Origin: Arcuatula senhousia
Taxonomy: Eukaryota; Mollusca; Bivalvia; Mytilida; Mytilidae
Reading direction: 5' to 3'
Length of the DNA stretch: 64,000 nt
Assembly (NCBI GenBank): GCA_963971305.1
Contig: CAXARO010001031.1
Span: 55,837-119,836 of the forward strand
The translations under genes and the position numbers were made by a program. The notes under the pieces were generated by a model that saw only the letters and a program-made list of their open reading frames with translations, was not told where the DNA came from and ran no database searches. Shown here piece by piece: positions 1-14,500 of this stretch; within the stretch, counting starts at the first letter, position 1, and each line of letters opens with the position of its first letter.

Positions 1-30
1 ATTATTATTATTATTATTACTATTATTATA
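1..30. repeat. ATT trinucleotide microsatellite
   Basis: An ATT run with one interruption opens the window. Nothing else is recognisable between here and about position 366. Confidence 0.9.
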
Positions 31-366
31 TCATTTTTATATGATTTAACCAGTACACAGAAAAACATACAGAATATTTATGCTCTATCAATAAACATGT
101 ACCATTTTTTTTTAAATTCTGTTCAGATTCGAAATGAAATGAAAAAAGCAAATTTTCAGAAAATTTTTACTATAAAGTATAAAGGGATGTACTCCTACAA
201 AATTTGGAGTATCAAACTTTCTTGAAAGTATGCATATCTTCATATGGTGTTCTATCTATATACCAAGTTTCATATATCACGATTCATACACATTTTGTAC
301 CGCACAATTCCAGGACTTATTGGACCAATTTCTGAATTTTACAGGACTGATAAGCGGATTAAGATT

Positions 367-1446
367 AACAAGGACATGTTACACATGGCTATGTCCACTG
401 CCGCATCAAAGGTGCATATAAAATATTACAAACAGCAAAGTAATGAATATAAATAAATATCTGTCAAGCAGTCTAAGACCCATAACTCTTACAAAAAATG
501 TCGAATCAAAATGGCGGTGCAATATGATCAACTACATATCATCACAAACAATCCTACAAAATTTCATCAAAATCCATCAAGCGGTCTAAGAGGAATTGAG
601 CTCACAAAGTGTTCCTATGACCTAAAATGAACAAAGTCGATAAAGTCCCATAACTCTTACAAAAAATGTCGAATCAAAATGGCAGTGCAATATGATCAAC
701 TACATATCATGACAAACAATCCTACAAAATTTCATCAAAATCCATCCAGCGGTCTAAGAGGAGTTGAGCTCACAAAGTGTTCCTATGACCTAAAATGAAC
801 AAAGTCGATAAAGTCCCATAACTCTTACAAAAAATGTCGAATCAAAATGGCAGTGCAATATGATCAACTACATATCATGACAAACAATCCTACAAAATTT
901 CATCAAAATCCATCCAGCGGTCTAAGAGGAGTTGAGCTCACAAAGTGTTCCTATGACCTAAAATTAACAAAGTCGATAAAGTCCCATTACTCTTACCAAA
1001 AATGTTGAATCAAAATGGCGGTGCAATATGACCAACTACATATCAGGACAAACAATCCTACAAAATTTCATCAAAATCCATCCAGCGGTCTAAGAGGAGT
1101 TGAGCTCACAAAATGTTCCTATGACCTAAAATGAACAAAGTCGATAAAGTCCCATAACTCTTACAAAAAATGTCGAACCAAAATGGCGGTGCAAAATGAT
1201 CAACTACATATCATGACAAACAATCCTACAAAATTTCATCAAAATTCATCAAGCGGTCTAAGAGGTGTTGAGCTCACAAAGTGTTCCTATGACCTAAAAT
1301 GAACAAGGTCGATAAAGTCCCATAACTCGTACAAAAAATGTCAAATCAAAATGGTGGTGCAATATGATCAACTACATATCATGACAAACAATCCTACAAA
1401 ATTTTATCAAAATCCATCAAGCGGTCTAAGAGGAGTTGAGTTCACA
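367..1446 (+). repeat. Pearl-like repeat, family 1, six modules of 168 bp, 3' end missing
   Basis: The head (from aacaaggacatgttacac) is followed by tandem modules spaced 168 bp, seen from the recurring agcggtctaagagg at about 580, 748, 916, 1084, 1252 and 1420. Each module carries a rat-atcaactacatatcat block and a gagttgagctcacaaa block. A second, shorter copy with an intact 3' hairpin lies at 41677-42212. This copy stops where the next element (AAGAGGCTC head) begins, so it was cut or interrupted by that insertion. Tandem-module elements like this are known in bivalves as pearl or Helentron-associated elements; that assignment is by architecture only. Confidence 0.75.
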
Positions 1447-2125
1447 AAACAAGAGGCTCTAAGGAGCCTGTATCCCTCACCTGATTTCTATGACCTAAAG
1501 CTCTGATTGAGCTGAAGCCATTATAATGAAACAAACTTTCCTGTCTTCAAAAACAATTTTTTTTATTGTAAAATCATAAAAAAACACAGTAAAATGATCA
1601 ATTTGCAAAAAAAGGGAAATAACTCCTAAAATAAATGGTCCTACAAGGTTGACCCAATTACATATTTTGCAGATCTTGATGTTCTGCACAATATGCAATT
1701 TACATTTCACTGATATCTCAAACTGTTCTTGAGATATTCTATAAACTAAGTTGAAAATTAAGAAAAAATCCAGAAAAAGGGCAATAACTCCTACATGGGT
1801 TGCCAGATTTTCTCCAACATTTCAGGGTAGATAGATCTTGTCATGCTGATCATTTGCAAAAAAACTGCAATTTACCCCTATGTTCTATTTTTAGCCACGG
1901 CAGCCATGTTTTTTGAAAAATCGAAAATCCGAACAATAGTTTTGTAGGCCATACCCTAAAGATCAACCACACCAAGTTTGGTTTCAATTGGACTTATGGT
2001 GTCAGAGGAGTTAACGTTTGAAAAAGTTTACAGACAGACGGACGACTGACGGACGACAGACGGACGACGGACGCCAAGTGATGACAATAGCTCACATGAC
2101 CCTTCGGGTCAGGTGAGCTAAAAAG
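1447..2125 (+). mobile_element. AAGAGGCTC-family repeat (family 2a), complete
   Basis: Starts with the small palindrome ggctc-taa-ggagcc and the block ctcacctgatttctatg. It ends with a GACGGACGACGGACG-type tail and the hairpin tgaccc-ttc-gggtca followed by ggtgagctaaaa. The terminal ctcacctg and caggtgag are inverted copies. Other copies of this subfamily are at 13611, 26202 and 37577. Confidence 0.8.
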
Positions 2126-2389
2126 AATTTTTTACACATATCAATAAAATGTTTAAGGTAGGGGCTTCTTAATCCAGGTAGGTCGGGCAATCGGAAACAG
2201 ACATATATTTTATTTTGGCCTTAAAACATTTATCATGTTTCTTTTGTCATATTCCGCAGTATTCAAAAGCTTTACCAAACTGAATATTATTTGAGTTCAA
2301 GATTATTTGAGAATACTTTTTGAGTTATGGTCCAAAAACTAATTGTTGCCACCCCAACAACACATAACATGCAATATAATAATGAGCAC

Positions 2390-2526
2390 CTGGAGGAGAG
2401 ATATGATCTCCATTCAAATTCAACTCAAACAACTCCAACTGCTGATCATCATTTTCAGGCTGCCAACTGTCTGTTGAGAAGCGTCTGTATTTGAAGTTAA
2501 CATGGTTTGGACGGTCACAATACAAC
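2390..2526 (-). CDS. Exon 11 of the DDE-like gene (C-terminal part)
   Basis: Acceptor tatttttag before G2526, donor gtgctc after 2390. It starts with one base that completes the split Trp codon from the upstream exon and ends in phase 1. It encodes LYCDRPNHVNFKYRR and then DSWQPENDDQQLELFELN; in related proteins a similar RDRP-then-W-P stretch follows the catalytic core. Another exon must follow, since phase 1 is left open; I could not find it in the 2.4 kb to the left. Confidence 0.72.
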
Positions 2527-5500
2527 CTAAAAATATAACCCAAGTATCTCAGACATACAGATATTAAATAAGAGCAAATCTTTTAGCCCTTGAACTAGCA
2601 TACAGTGATACTGATAGTCTGTCGGACCGAACCAAATGTCTGGTAAAAATTGGTTTTGTCCAGTAATAATTTTGGAATTTTTATTAAAATATTGCTGAAA
2701 TTGCTTGAAAATTGTTGATCGGTCCAGTAATAATCAAAATACCTTCAGAATCTCTGGCATACATACATGCAAATTCATAAGGATCTTTTATGTAGTTCCC
2801 GAGAAATTTAAGAATAATACAATAAATTTGTTCCATAATGATGTTAATCCATCTTAATATCAATGGCCAAGCGTTCAGTTATGTTAAATGGACCCTTTTG
2901 TGCTGGGTAGGAAGAGACATTTGCACTGTAGGTCTATTCATTTAAAATACAATCAAAAGCATAGCCAGTAATGTCCCAAACATACTCCAACAACATTGGA
3001 GGTCGTATGGCATGCTATATTTTGACTTGTTGCCATTCTAACCTCCAGCATCCTAATTGATTTACAATGAACAAAATGAAAGTACTTACATCCCTGTATT
3101 CAGACTTCTGGAAAGCTGAAAAATTTTGCCAGTCATTTGGTCAGGCATTTTTTAGAAAAATATCAAGGTCAAGTTCAAAAGATGGGGATGCAGATTTACT
3201 AAGCTACTACTGGGGCATATGCATACCAAGTTTCATCAACATATGACTTATAGTTCCTGCAAAAAGGTCTAAGTTCACAGAGTCACTGGCGCATGGAAAT
3301 GGGGTCAGTGTCACACGACACGGTAACAGTTCCTAGACCATAACCTCAACTGTCAATATAACCAATATCAAATGCCTAGCTATTAAACTTTTCAAGCAAT
3401 TCACTGACCACATAAGTCTTACATAAAGTTTTCAGCCTGTAAAATAGTCTAAGTTCACAGAGTCACTGGAGTGTGGAAATGGCGTCAGGGTCACTCGGCA
3501 CAAAGACAGTTGTGTAGACCATAACCTCAACTGTCTATATAACCAATATCAGATGCCTAGATTTTATACTTTTCAAGCAATTCACTGTCCAGAAAAGTCT
3601 TACAAGAAAGTTTTCAGCCTGTAAAAAGGTCTAAGTTTACAGAGTCACTGGAGCATGAAAATGGGATCAGGGTCAAATAGCAGGGTAACAGTTGCGTAGA
3701 CCATAACCTCAACTGTCTATATAACCAATATCAAATACCTTGCTTTTATACTTTTCAAGCAATTCAGTGTCCACAAAAGTCTTACAAAAAAGTTTACGCC
3801 GCTGCCGCCGGAAAGTAATACCTATGTCTCGCCTTCCGCCACTATTCGTCACAGGCGAGACAAAAATTGTAAATAATCCACAATATTCAAATAAGGTGGC
3901 CATTGATGATTTGTTTATAGTGAAATAATACAAATTTAGGATTATTTTCAATAAACTGGCAAAACAAAATAATAGTTACCAAAGAAATTTAGTTTCGTTT
4001 TGTCAGTACTTTTTGGTAAAATTTTACGGTTATAGAAGCCACTATATAAGGAAATATGCATGAAAAGTGATTTAAAGGATAAATAAAAAGCTTCGCCAAG
4101 CGCATCATGATACGACCGCAACATGTTAAACCCTGTAGGTTTTAGGCTAATATGGATAGCCAATTGCTCTGGACACATGCAGCCCATGGTGGACTGACAA
4201 AGGTTTTTGACACATGCAGCTTATGGTGGACTTTCTGTTCACATTTCAAACGGAATTTTTTTTTCAAAATGAGATGAAATAGCAATTGGCTCAACTAGGA
4301 CCAAAGTTACTATGAGGACAAATAAATATTTGAATTTTTTGCCACTGTTGAGCCTCTAATTATGTAACAGGTGAAAAAGGGGAGGTCGCAAAAATTTAAT
4401 CTAAATTTTGGATTCACTACTTCACAAGAACAAACTTGCTATCAAAATTTCAAAATCAGACCAAAAATAAAAAAATTTGGATAGCCCCTAATTTTCTAAT
4501 GGGTGAAAAGGGGGGGGGGTCACAACAATTTAATGTTTTTTGGGAAAGGCTACTTGAAAAGAACAAACTTGCAAAAAATTTTTTTCAAAATCGGACCAAA
4601 AATAAAAAATTTCAATTTCAGCCACTTTTGGCCCCTAGTTTTATAATGGGTGAAAAAGGGGGGGTCGAAAATTTGATCAGGTTGCAAAAATTAAATCTAA
4701 ATTTTGGATTCACTACTTCACAAGAACAAAGGAGTAGGGGCAATAAGGCCTTATTTTGAACTATTATTTTCAACAATTTTCAACTTTTTAATACAGCTGT
4801 CAAATTTCCCTAAAATATTCCTGAAAATGCTGAAAAATGAAAATACATACAGGTTTTGGGGATCAAGTGTGATTCTTATGTCAAAAATATAACCTAAAAA
4901 TCATGTATGTACCAATTTATGACAATTTTCATCATTTTTGTTCGTTTTTTAGATACATTTAGGACTAGATAAATATGAGCACACGCGAGAAACAACTTTA
5001 TACTTTCACATAACCTTTTTATTGCTCTAATAAATACTGTCTTAAAATATAAAGTTGTTTCTTGAATGTGCACATTGTTTTCTGATACAAAATATAGCTC
5101 CAAATCAGCTGAAAATTAATGATTTTCTCACTTTTTGTAATAATGATTAACATTATGACGGCATTATGACGTTTATACATTAAGTACTAAAAGTTTGTGA
5201 TATGTTTTTCTTTAAAGTAATCTTTACTCTATATTATGAGCAAATATAGACACATTTTCATAACTTTTATTTTTTAGACCAAAAAGAGGCCTTATCATCC
5301 CTTCTCCTTTGCTAACAAAATTTCAAAATCAGACCAAACATAAATAAAATTCGATTTTGACCCCTTTTGGCACCTAATTTTCTAATGAGTGAAAAGGGGG
5401 GGTCACAACAATCTAATTTTTTTTAGAAAGGCTACTTGACAAAAACAAACTTGCAAAAAAAAATTTCAAAATCAGACCAAAAATAAAAAATTTCGACTTC

Positions 5501-8500
5501 AGCCCCTTTTGGCCCCTAATTTTGTAACAGGTAAAAAAGGGGGGGGGGTCGCAAAATTTGATCAGGTCACAAAAATTTTATCTAAATTTTGGATTCACTA
5601 CTTCACAAGAACAAACTTGCCAACAAAATTTCAAAATCAGACCAAAAATAAAAAAAAAAATCGATTTTGACCCCTTTTGGCCCCTAATTTTCGAATGGGT
5701 GAAAAAAAGGGGGTCACAACAATTTAATTTTTTTTGGGAAAGGCTACTTGACAAGAAGAAACTTGCAAAAAAAAATTTCAAAATCGGACCAAAAATAAAA
5801 AAAATTTTGATTTCAGCACTTTTTGGCCCCTAATTTTGTAACGGGTGAAAAAGGGGGTCACAAAATTTGATCAGGCCCACTCTTTTATGGTAAGAACAAT
5901 CCTTGACAAATTTCATAGCAATTGGCTAACTACCACTAAAGTTATTGTAAGAACAAATAAAATATTTGAATTATTTTCCCCTTTTTGGGCCCCTAATTTG
6001 TAAACAAAAAAAAGGGGCACCCCCAAAATCAATCCCATCCATCCTTTTATTGTAAGGAACATCACTGCCAAATTACAAAGCAATTGGATAATCATAAACT
6101 GTTAACACAGAGAGATGTCTCGCCTGTCGCTGTTGGACACAGAAACAATGTCCTAAAACAGTGTAATTTGTCAAAGTCAGTGGACCGTAACAGCAGGGGC
6201 ATATACAAAAACTGACCTTGGATTTGATTTACAATTGTGCTGATGATGATGCATACCAAATATCATTGGTGTACCATGAGTAAAAGTTGTTCAACAGTCA
6301 CAAGAAAAAAATCTTACAAGTACTATAAACAGTGTAAAATGTCAAAGTAAGTGGACCGTGACGGTGGGGACATATGCACAAATCAACCTTAGATTTGATC
6401 TTCAATTATCCTGATGATGATGCATACCAAATATCATTGCTCTACCATGAGTAGAAGTTGTTAAACGGATGACAGAAAAAACTCTTACAACATGTACAAG
6501 TCCAATATAAACAGTGTAAAATGTTAAAGTCAGTGGACCGTGATGGTGGGGGCATATGCATAAATTGATCTTGGATTTGATCTACAATTATGCTGATGAT
6601 GATGCATACCAAATATCATTGCTCTACCATGAATAGAAGCTGTTAAACGGACGACAGAAAAAACTCTTACAACATGTACAAGTCCAATATAAACAGTGTA
6701 AAATGTTAAAGTCAGTGGACCGTGATGGTGGGGGCATATGCATACATTGACCTTGGATTTGATCTACAATTATGCTGATGATGATGCATACCAAATATCA
6801 TTGCTCTACCATGAGTAGAAGCTGTTAAACGGACGACAGAAAAAACTCTTACAACATGTACAAGTCCTATATCAACAGTGTAAAATGTTTAAGTCAGTGG
6901 ACCATGATGGTGGGGGCATATGCATTAATTGACCTTGGATTTGATCTACAATTATGCTGATGATGATGCATACCAAATATCATTGCTCTACCATGAGTAG
7001 AAGTTGTTAAACGGACGACAGAAAAAACTCTTACAATATGTTCAAGTCCTATATCATGTATATAAACAGTGTAAAATGTTAAAGTCAGCTGCCCCCGCCG
7101 TTGGAAACACCATACCTAAGTCTCACCTTCCGCAACTTTCGTTATTGTGGAAACCAACAAAGAAATAGCATTTTTGGACCCTAATTTCTAAACAAAACAA
7201 GAGGCTCCCAGGAGCCAGAATTGTTCACCTGGTCTTGATGTCAACCCTGTCAGGACTTTTGTAGAGCTTAATGGGCTGAATGGTTAGCAAGCAATAGTTT
7301 TCATTCTATAAGCAAAAAACTAATTCATCCTTAAGGGGTCATAATCCCTATAAGGGGTCATCTGACAACTTCTGTAGAGCTAAATGAGATGAACATTTAA
7401 GCCAGGAACCCTTTTTCTCTATCTGCTATAGTTTTCATTCTGTAGGCAAAAAAACAATTTTTTCCACCTTTAAGGGGCCGAAGCCCCTATCTAATAAGTG
7501 ACAACTTTGACCCTATGGAGACTTTTGTAAAGCTAAATGTGCTGAACATTTCAAAAGCAACAGTTTTTGTCTATCTGCTATAGTTTTCATTCTATAGGCA
7601 AAAAACATTATTTTTTACCTTTAAAGGGCAATAACTCCTATAAGGGGTCATCTGACAACTCGACCCTATAGAGACTTTTGTAGAGCTAAATGAGCTGAAC
7701 ATTTAAGCAAGCAACAGGTTTTCTCTATCTGCTATAGTTTTCTTTTTATAGGCAAAAAACACTATTTTTCACCTTTTAGGGGCCGAAACCCCTATAAGGG
7801 GTCATCTGACAACTTAGACCCAAAGGAGACTTTTGTAGAGCAAAATAAGCTGAACATTTAAGCAAGCAACAGGTTTTCTCTATCTGCTAAAGTTTTCTTT
7901 CTATAGGCAAAAAACACTATTTTTAACCTTTTAGGGGCCGAAACCCCTGTAAGGGATCATCTGACAACTTCGACCCAAAGGAGACTTTTGTAGAGCTAAA
8001 TGAGCTGAACATTTAAGCAAGCAACAGTTTTTCTCTATCTGCTATAGTTTTCTTTCTATAGGCAAAAAACACTATTATTCACCTTTTAGGGGCCGAAACC
8101 CCTATAAGGGGTCATCTGACAACTTCGACCCTATGGAGACTTTTGTAGAGCTTAATGAATGAGCTGAACATTTAAACAAGCAACAGCTAATCTCTATGTG
8201 CAATAGTTTTCAATCTACATAGCAAAAACATGAAAAAACGTCATTTTTTACCTTTAAAGGGCCATAACTCCTATAAGGGGTCATCTGACAACTTTGACTC
8301 AATGAAGACTTTTGTAGAGCTCAACGAGCCGAAGAAGGAAGGTTGCTTTAGAATTCCTCTATCTCCTATACTTTTTGAAATATAAGCCAAAAACAATAGC
8401 CTGACCCCCATGTTCTATTTTTAGCAACGGAGGCCATGTTTTTTGTCGAATCTTTTTAAAATGAGGATCGTTTGTGCCCAGCATGCTAAAAAGCATTTTT

Positions 8501-11500
8501 GCAAAGTTTCAGACTTATTGGCTCAGTGGTTTCAGAGGAGAAGATTTTCTAATAATTGTTAACGGACGACGACAGACGATGACGGACGCCAAGTGATGGC
8601 AATAGCTCACATGGGCCTTCGGTCCAGGTGAGCTAAAAAGGGGGGAACCCCAAAATCAATCCCATCCATCATTTTATAGTAAGGAACAACACTGCCAAGT
8701 TTGAAGTCAATCGAATAACTAGAACTAAAGTTATCGTGGAAACACTAAAAAGTTAACAGACAACGACGATGACGCAGAAGATGCGGGCGACGACGACGAC
8801 AGCATCATACCATAATATGACCACAAATTTTTTGCGGTCGTATAAAAATGTTCCGACCAAAATCAGGAGGAAAAGTGTGCATTGAAAAATGGTGTTCGGA
8901 GAGGTATGAGAGACCTCTTATGTTATAGGAGTAGTCCCAAACAAAGAAATTACCAGAATTGGTGTTGGTATGAGTGTGCAGATATATCACACAAACAACT
9001 GTCAATCCATTGTTTTACATCCCATACACAATGGAGAATGTCTGTGTGTGGTTGGTCTTGAAAACTGGACCGTACTTCTTTTTGCAAATCTGGCAACGTC
9101 AGAGCATGCACTTGTCTCAATCTGTGTGATATCTTTGAAAATCGCTGGTCTATATCTTCATGAGTATGTCCTTTTATCAAAAATGATAAATGTACCTGTA
9201 ATTAACTAAATCCTATGAGCAATGGTTTTACTATAAAATACATGTATATGTATCAAGAAAATAAATATATCCATAGCATTACATAACAATAATAATTTTT
9301 TATATAAATATAAAATAGTCCCTTAGAAAATTGTGACAAAGATTTTGATGACTGACACACAAAAGGATGCAGGGGCGGATCCAGGACAAAATTTAGGGGT
9401 GGTCCCAAACAGAAAAGATGATCTGGCACCTAACGAAACCGGACCATAGAAATAGCATAGAATACCCAAGAACACCCAAGAATACCCCAAAATACCCCCA
9501 AAACAACAAAAACTATGCATTTTATAATAGTTTACATTTATAACATTCATTTAATCAATTAATAATAGTATAATTTATTGCATTTGAACATTTTAAACAC
9601 CTTTTGAGGTACCAGTATCACATGCGTCAGAGCGTTCATTTAATCGTAATTAATTTATTGCTGATTGTTTTAGCGATTTATGGTATAATTATCAAAACAA
9701 TATCCTGTCAGTTTGCTTTACTTATAATTATAACGAAGACAATTGTAATGTTCACTCCACCCCATCACCCAATAGAAAATTGAAAGAAATAGAAAAAACG
9801 TTTGAAAAAATAAACGACGTCCATAAAATAAATTAAAGAAATAACTACTAAAACCTTTATAAAAGAACACACAGAAATCAATTTCTAATATTTTTTGTCT
9901 TCTTTTTGGTATCTGTATATTGAAATTTATTAGTAGACCTCAATGTTAAACATCGTTTTTAGGATAAAACATTTATTTTAGAATTAAATTACTATATTTT
10001 GAGGTTTTATGTGTATTTTGTCAATAATAAGAGGTATTTAAGGTATTTTTGGGTATTCTTGGGTATTTCTATGGACCCTTACAAGGCATATGAATGCAGT
10101 CATCGAAATTAGGCCGGACCACTGTCAAAATATTCACCAAAAATTGGTTCGGCCCAGTTATTTTTGGCAAAATTTTACATTCAACATATGAAGAAAATTT
10201 GATTTATTTGATGAAAATAGGACTTCTGTCCACCAAACTCCACTTCCAAATTTCTTTGACTGTGAATGAGCTTACAAGGTCGTCCCAAACTTGCAGTTAG
10301 GTGCGAGATTTTGCTCCACGTTGAAAGACTCCCTGTAAATTTGGGGTGAAGAAGAGCATTAAAAGCTCTGTTCATTTGCTAGGACGTTGTTCTGTATACA
10401 TATATCAAGAATACGTACTCCATATCCTGTCCATATATCTTGTCTTAAATTGACCTGTCATTTCTTCATCCACCCACAAGGGCCTGCTCCGGGTACTTTG
10501 TCATGAAAGTCAATATGCTACAACCTAGATATTTTTCTACAAAAGTAGCTGGTCACACATGAACTCTCAATCACTAAAGCCGAGAGCAGGCCCCTGTGAT
10601 CCACCTGGGCAAAGAATTGGGGCTAAATTGTTTCCGGCATTATATCAATACAGGGTACAACCACATACTAGACTATACACTGAATGAGTTATAACCGCAA
10701 GGTTGCTGATTCAAGCAGTTGCATTGTCCACTTAAATTAAACAGACTTACTGACCAAATTTATAGGACTGTAACTTGAATAATTTATTTTTTAATGCTGC
10801 ATCAATATGAGATTATATTTTGATGCTACAAAGAAATGCAAACTCTTTATTAACAAAAGTGACCTAAAGTATGTCTCGCCTTTCCGCACTATCAGTAAAA
10901 TTGATTCAATGTTAACTCCCACATGTAGTCATGCATCTATAACAGTCATGGAAAAAACTTCCTATAAAAAGCCCTTGACATATTGTAGCCTAATGAAAAT
11001 TGTCAGTCATTCAACCAGAAAATCAAGGTCAAGGTCAAAAGATGGGGATGCAGATGTACTAAGCTACCACTGGGGAATAGGCAAACCTAAAGTCATCCAC
11101 CTAGGACTTATAGTTCTTGAGATATGAAGGTGCTCATAAAACCTTACCCAGCCCTTTATTATGCATTGAAAATAGTCAAAGTCCCTTAACTAGAAAATCA
11201 AGGTCAAATTCAAAAGATGGGGATGCAGATGTAGTAAGCTACCACTGGGGAATTTGCATACCAAGTTTCATCCACCTAGGACTTATAGTTCTTGAGATAT
11301 GAGGGTGCTCATAAAACCTTACCCAGCCCATTATAATGTATTGAAAATTGTCAAAGTTGCTGAATCGGAAAACAAGGTCAAAAGATGGGGATGCAGATTT
11401 ACTAAGCTACCACTGGGGAATCATCTTCGCTGCCCAAGGGTTCCGATCCGCCCCCTCCTCTTCAAAGCTAGGCTAGCGAAGATGCTGGGGAATATGCATT

Positions 11501-14500
11501 CCAAGTTTTTGTTCTTGAGTTATGACCTTACCTAGCCTATTATAATGTATTGAAAATTGTCAAAGTCCCTCAACTGAAAAATCAAGGTCAAGGTCAAAAG
11601 ATGGGGATGCAGATGTACTAAACTACTAATGCGGCACATGCATACCAAGTTTCATCCACCTAGGAATTATAGTATTAGATATAAAGGTAATCATAAAACC
11701 TTACCCAGCCTATTATAATGTATTGAAAATTGTCAAAGTTGCTCAACCGGAAAATCAAGGTCAAGGTCAAAAGATGGGGATGCAGATGTACTAAGCTACT
11801 ACTGGGGCACATGCATACGAAGTTTCATACACCTAGGACTTATAGTTCTTGACTTACCCAAGATTTTTAACGCCGCCGCCGTAGCCGCGCCACCAGTAAA
11901 GCCATACCTTAGTCTCCTTTTTGCTTCGCAAAGGCGAGACAAAAAGCAGTTTAATAAGAATATTTAATGTGTAAATTGTTAAATAAATATGCCACCACTC
12001 AAACCTCACTAATTATATAAATTAAGAAAAACCATACAGGTTGTTAATTATTTTTATGGCCCACAGGTACTTGTGACATTTGATCATTATTAACAAATTC
12101 CAAAATGAAATTGCATGTTCATATTTTTTGCTCGAGCAGGGGGAGGTCCAATGCGCTGTGGGACCACCCCTGCATCTGCCACTGGGATGGACTGGTGATA
12201 GCTTTAAAATTGTGATTTTAGCAAATTTTTGAACAATTGTTCAAGAGTAGTAGCTCAGCCAAAAATTCCTGGACCAGAATAAAACTTAAAACTTGCTTTA
12301 TTACTCATCATAATAGATCCTTATAAACAAACAGCTCAACATCATCAAGCATTTAGAAAAAAGTGTGGAAATCTGTGATTATAGCAGAATTTTTAATGTC
12401 CAAATCCCATAACTCGGCAAAAAATTACTAGACCACAATGAAACTTCAAACTTGTTTTGTAACTGATCATACATGGAGTTGACATACAAACAAGAAGACA
12501 ATAATATGCATGTGTATTTGCATTGAGGATGACGATCAGGTGCAGCATATAACAATGTAACATGTTAACAATGTTTAATGGAGCTGTGTCCACAAGATTG
12601 TATGACCGACTACTGATCAAAGACCATTACTCAGTCCCTAAATTGCTAGGGACAATGAAACTAGTACAGTTCCATGTAAAATTAAGAAAACTGGTGGCAC
12701 ATCACTATCTCAGATCTTCAATAATTCTTGATTTTAAGTTGATTTTGGCAAAATAAAAAGGATACGGACAGTTATTCATTTCAATTTTACAAATTACAGA
12801 GATATTATTTCTACATAATTATCAATTTTTCATAGAAGCCTATGTAAAATGTTGGATTTTGATAATCATTTTCTCAAAACGTCATGATCTCTTTGTATAT
12901 TTTCATGTATTTTTGATTTTTTATGTGAATTTACTGCAATAGCTACTAATAAAATAGTTGTGAAAATGTATTTTAAATTTCAATGAAATGTTTAGGAAAT
13001 AATAAATGCAAAAAATTGGAGGGAAAAATTTCCCATACTTCTTTCATATACAAATCAACTAAATAATAGTAATTTTTGTAACTGTATTTTCCAGCTATTT
13101 TTTGTTGGGATAATATTGAATTGGTCATTACTAGTTCAAAAACGTGTATAGTTATAGAGAAGATGATTGTAGTTTTCTGAAAATTCAGATCTAGTTTTCA
13201 ATATTTTACATAGATTATATTGGCAAAATGGGCCAAAGTAAAAGAATATAAATTCCACATAGGGGGTTTTAAAAACCAAAATCTCAAATTTTGTGAGATA
13301 AATATTAAATTTGGTCTATTTAGAACCAATATCTTTCATTTAAGGGAGTACGAGCATCAGAAACTGAAGATTTTCGGGATTCTCGGCTTTTATCCATTCA
13401 AATGCATTAAAAAAATTCCAACATGGTTTCCTAATATTAAATTTTGTTCATTACTAATTAGAGAAGGTCCTAAAAAACTCCTTTTGAAATTTTCTACCAA
13501 TTCTAATTATAATTTCTATGTTAAAACAGAAAAAAGAATTTTCAATATATTTCCTTTGAAAAATCCAGAGAAGATTTTTTCCCGCCATATTTTTCGGTGC
13601 TTATATCTTAACAAGAGGCTCCCAGGAGCCTGAATCGCTCACCTGATTTCTATGGCCTAAAGCCCTGATTGAGCTGAAGCAATATTATATTGAAACAAAC
13701 TTTCCTGTCTTCAAAAACAGTTTTTTTTAATTGTAAAATCATAAAAACAAACACAGTAAAAATGATCAATTTTCACCTTTTAAGGGAAATAACTCCTAAA
13801 TAAATACTCCTACAAGGTTAACCCTATTACATATTTTGTAGATTTTGATGTTCTTTACAATATGCAATTTAAATTTCACTGATATCTCAAACCGTTTATC
13901 AGATATTCGATAAACTAAGTTGAAAATTAAGAAAAAATCTGGAAAAAGGGCAATAACTCCTACATGGGTTGCCAGATCTTCTTCAATATTTTAGGGTAGA
14001 TAGATCTTGACATGCTGATCACTTTTACCCCCTACAAGAATTTTGATATTTGTGACCGTTTTAGAGTTACTTGCAAATAACTGCAGTTTACCCCTATGTT
14101 CTATTTTTAGCCACCGCGGCCATGTTTTTCGAAAAATCAAAAATCCAAGCATTAATTAAAGTTTGTTTTTGCCATGAGCAAAAACGATGTCTCCCCCGTT
14201 CCCCCATTTATAGTTATGGGGGAGATTTCTGACTGTAAACCTATTTACATTATGGTGTACTACCTTCATGCCAAGTTTTGTAAAATTCTGTCCAAAGGTT
14301 TCAGAAGAGTTGCAAAGATGAAAATTTAAAATTTTAAGTTCAAAGGGCCATAACTCCCACAAAAATTGATGGATCAAAAATTCCTGGTAGTATGCACAAC
14401 TACATATAATGTACTACCTTTATGCCAAGTTTTATAAAATTCCCTTCAGTAGTTTCAGAGGAGTTGCGCTGACAAGATGAAAATAGTGATTTTCAGCCAT

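Larger units (their letters stand above)
4083..8846 (+). repeat. Composite repeat block with G-run modules, hosting two nested insertions
   Basis: From 4083 to 6100 and again from 8638 to 8846 the sequence shares phrases such as cccctaattttctaat-gggtgaaaa followed by G runs, and ccaaaatcaatcccatcc. The left border (gatacgaccgcaac) and right border (gaccgcaaa-like hairpin around tgaccacaaa/tttgcggtcgta) resemble each other. Between the two halves sit a family 3 element (6112-7150) and a family 2b element (7197-8637). I read this as one old element split by later insertions; boundaries are approximate. Confidence 0.5.

Noticed and set aside
4436..4759. 107-codon open frame
   Set aside because: Made of G-run repeat modules; the same peptide phrases recur in shadow frames of neighbouring modules.
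10807..11535. Three overlapping open frames of 60-106 codons
   Set aside because: They follow the modules of a family 3 repeat and repeat the same peptide; not a gene.
9371..12175. Possible large transposon with caggggcggatcc-like and ggaccacccctg ends
   Set aside because: The two ends share only a GGGGTGGTCCC phrase and the flanks show no target duplication.
13220..13633. 137-codon open frame, the second longest in the window
   Set aside because: Lys/Phe/Ile/Asn-rich from AT bias, no recognisable domain, and its end reads into the head of a family 2a repeat at 13611.
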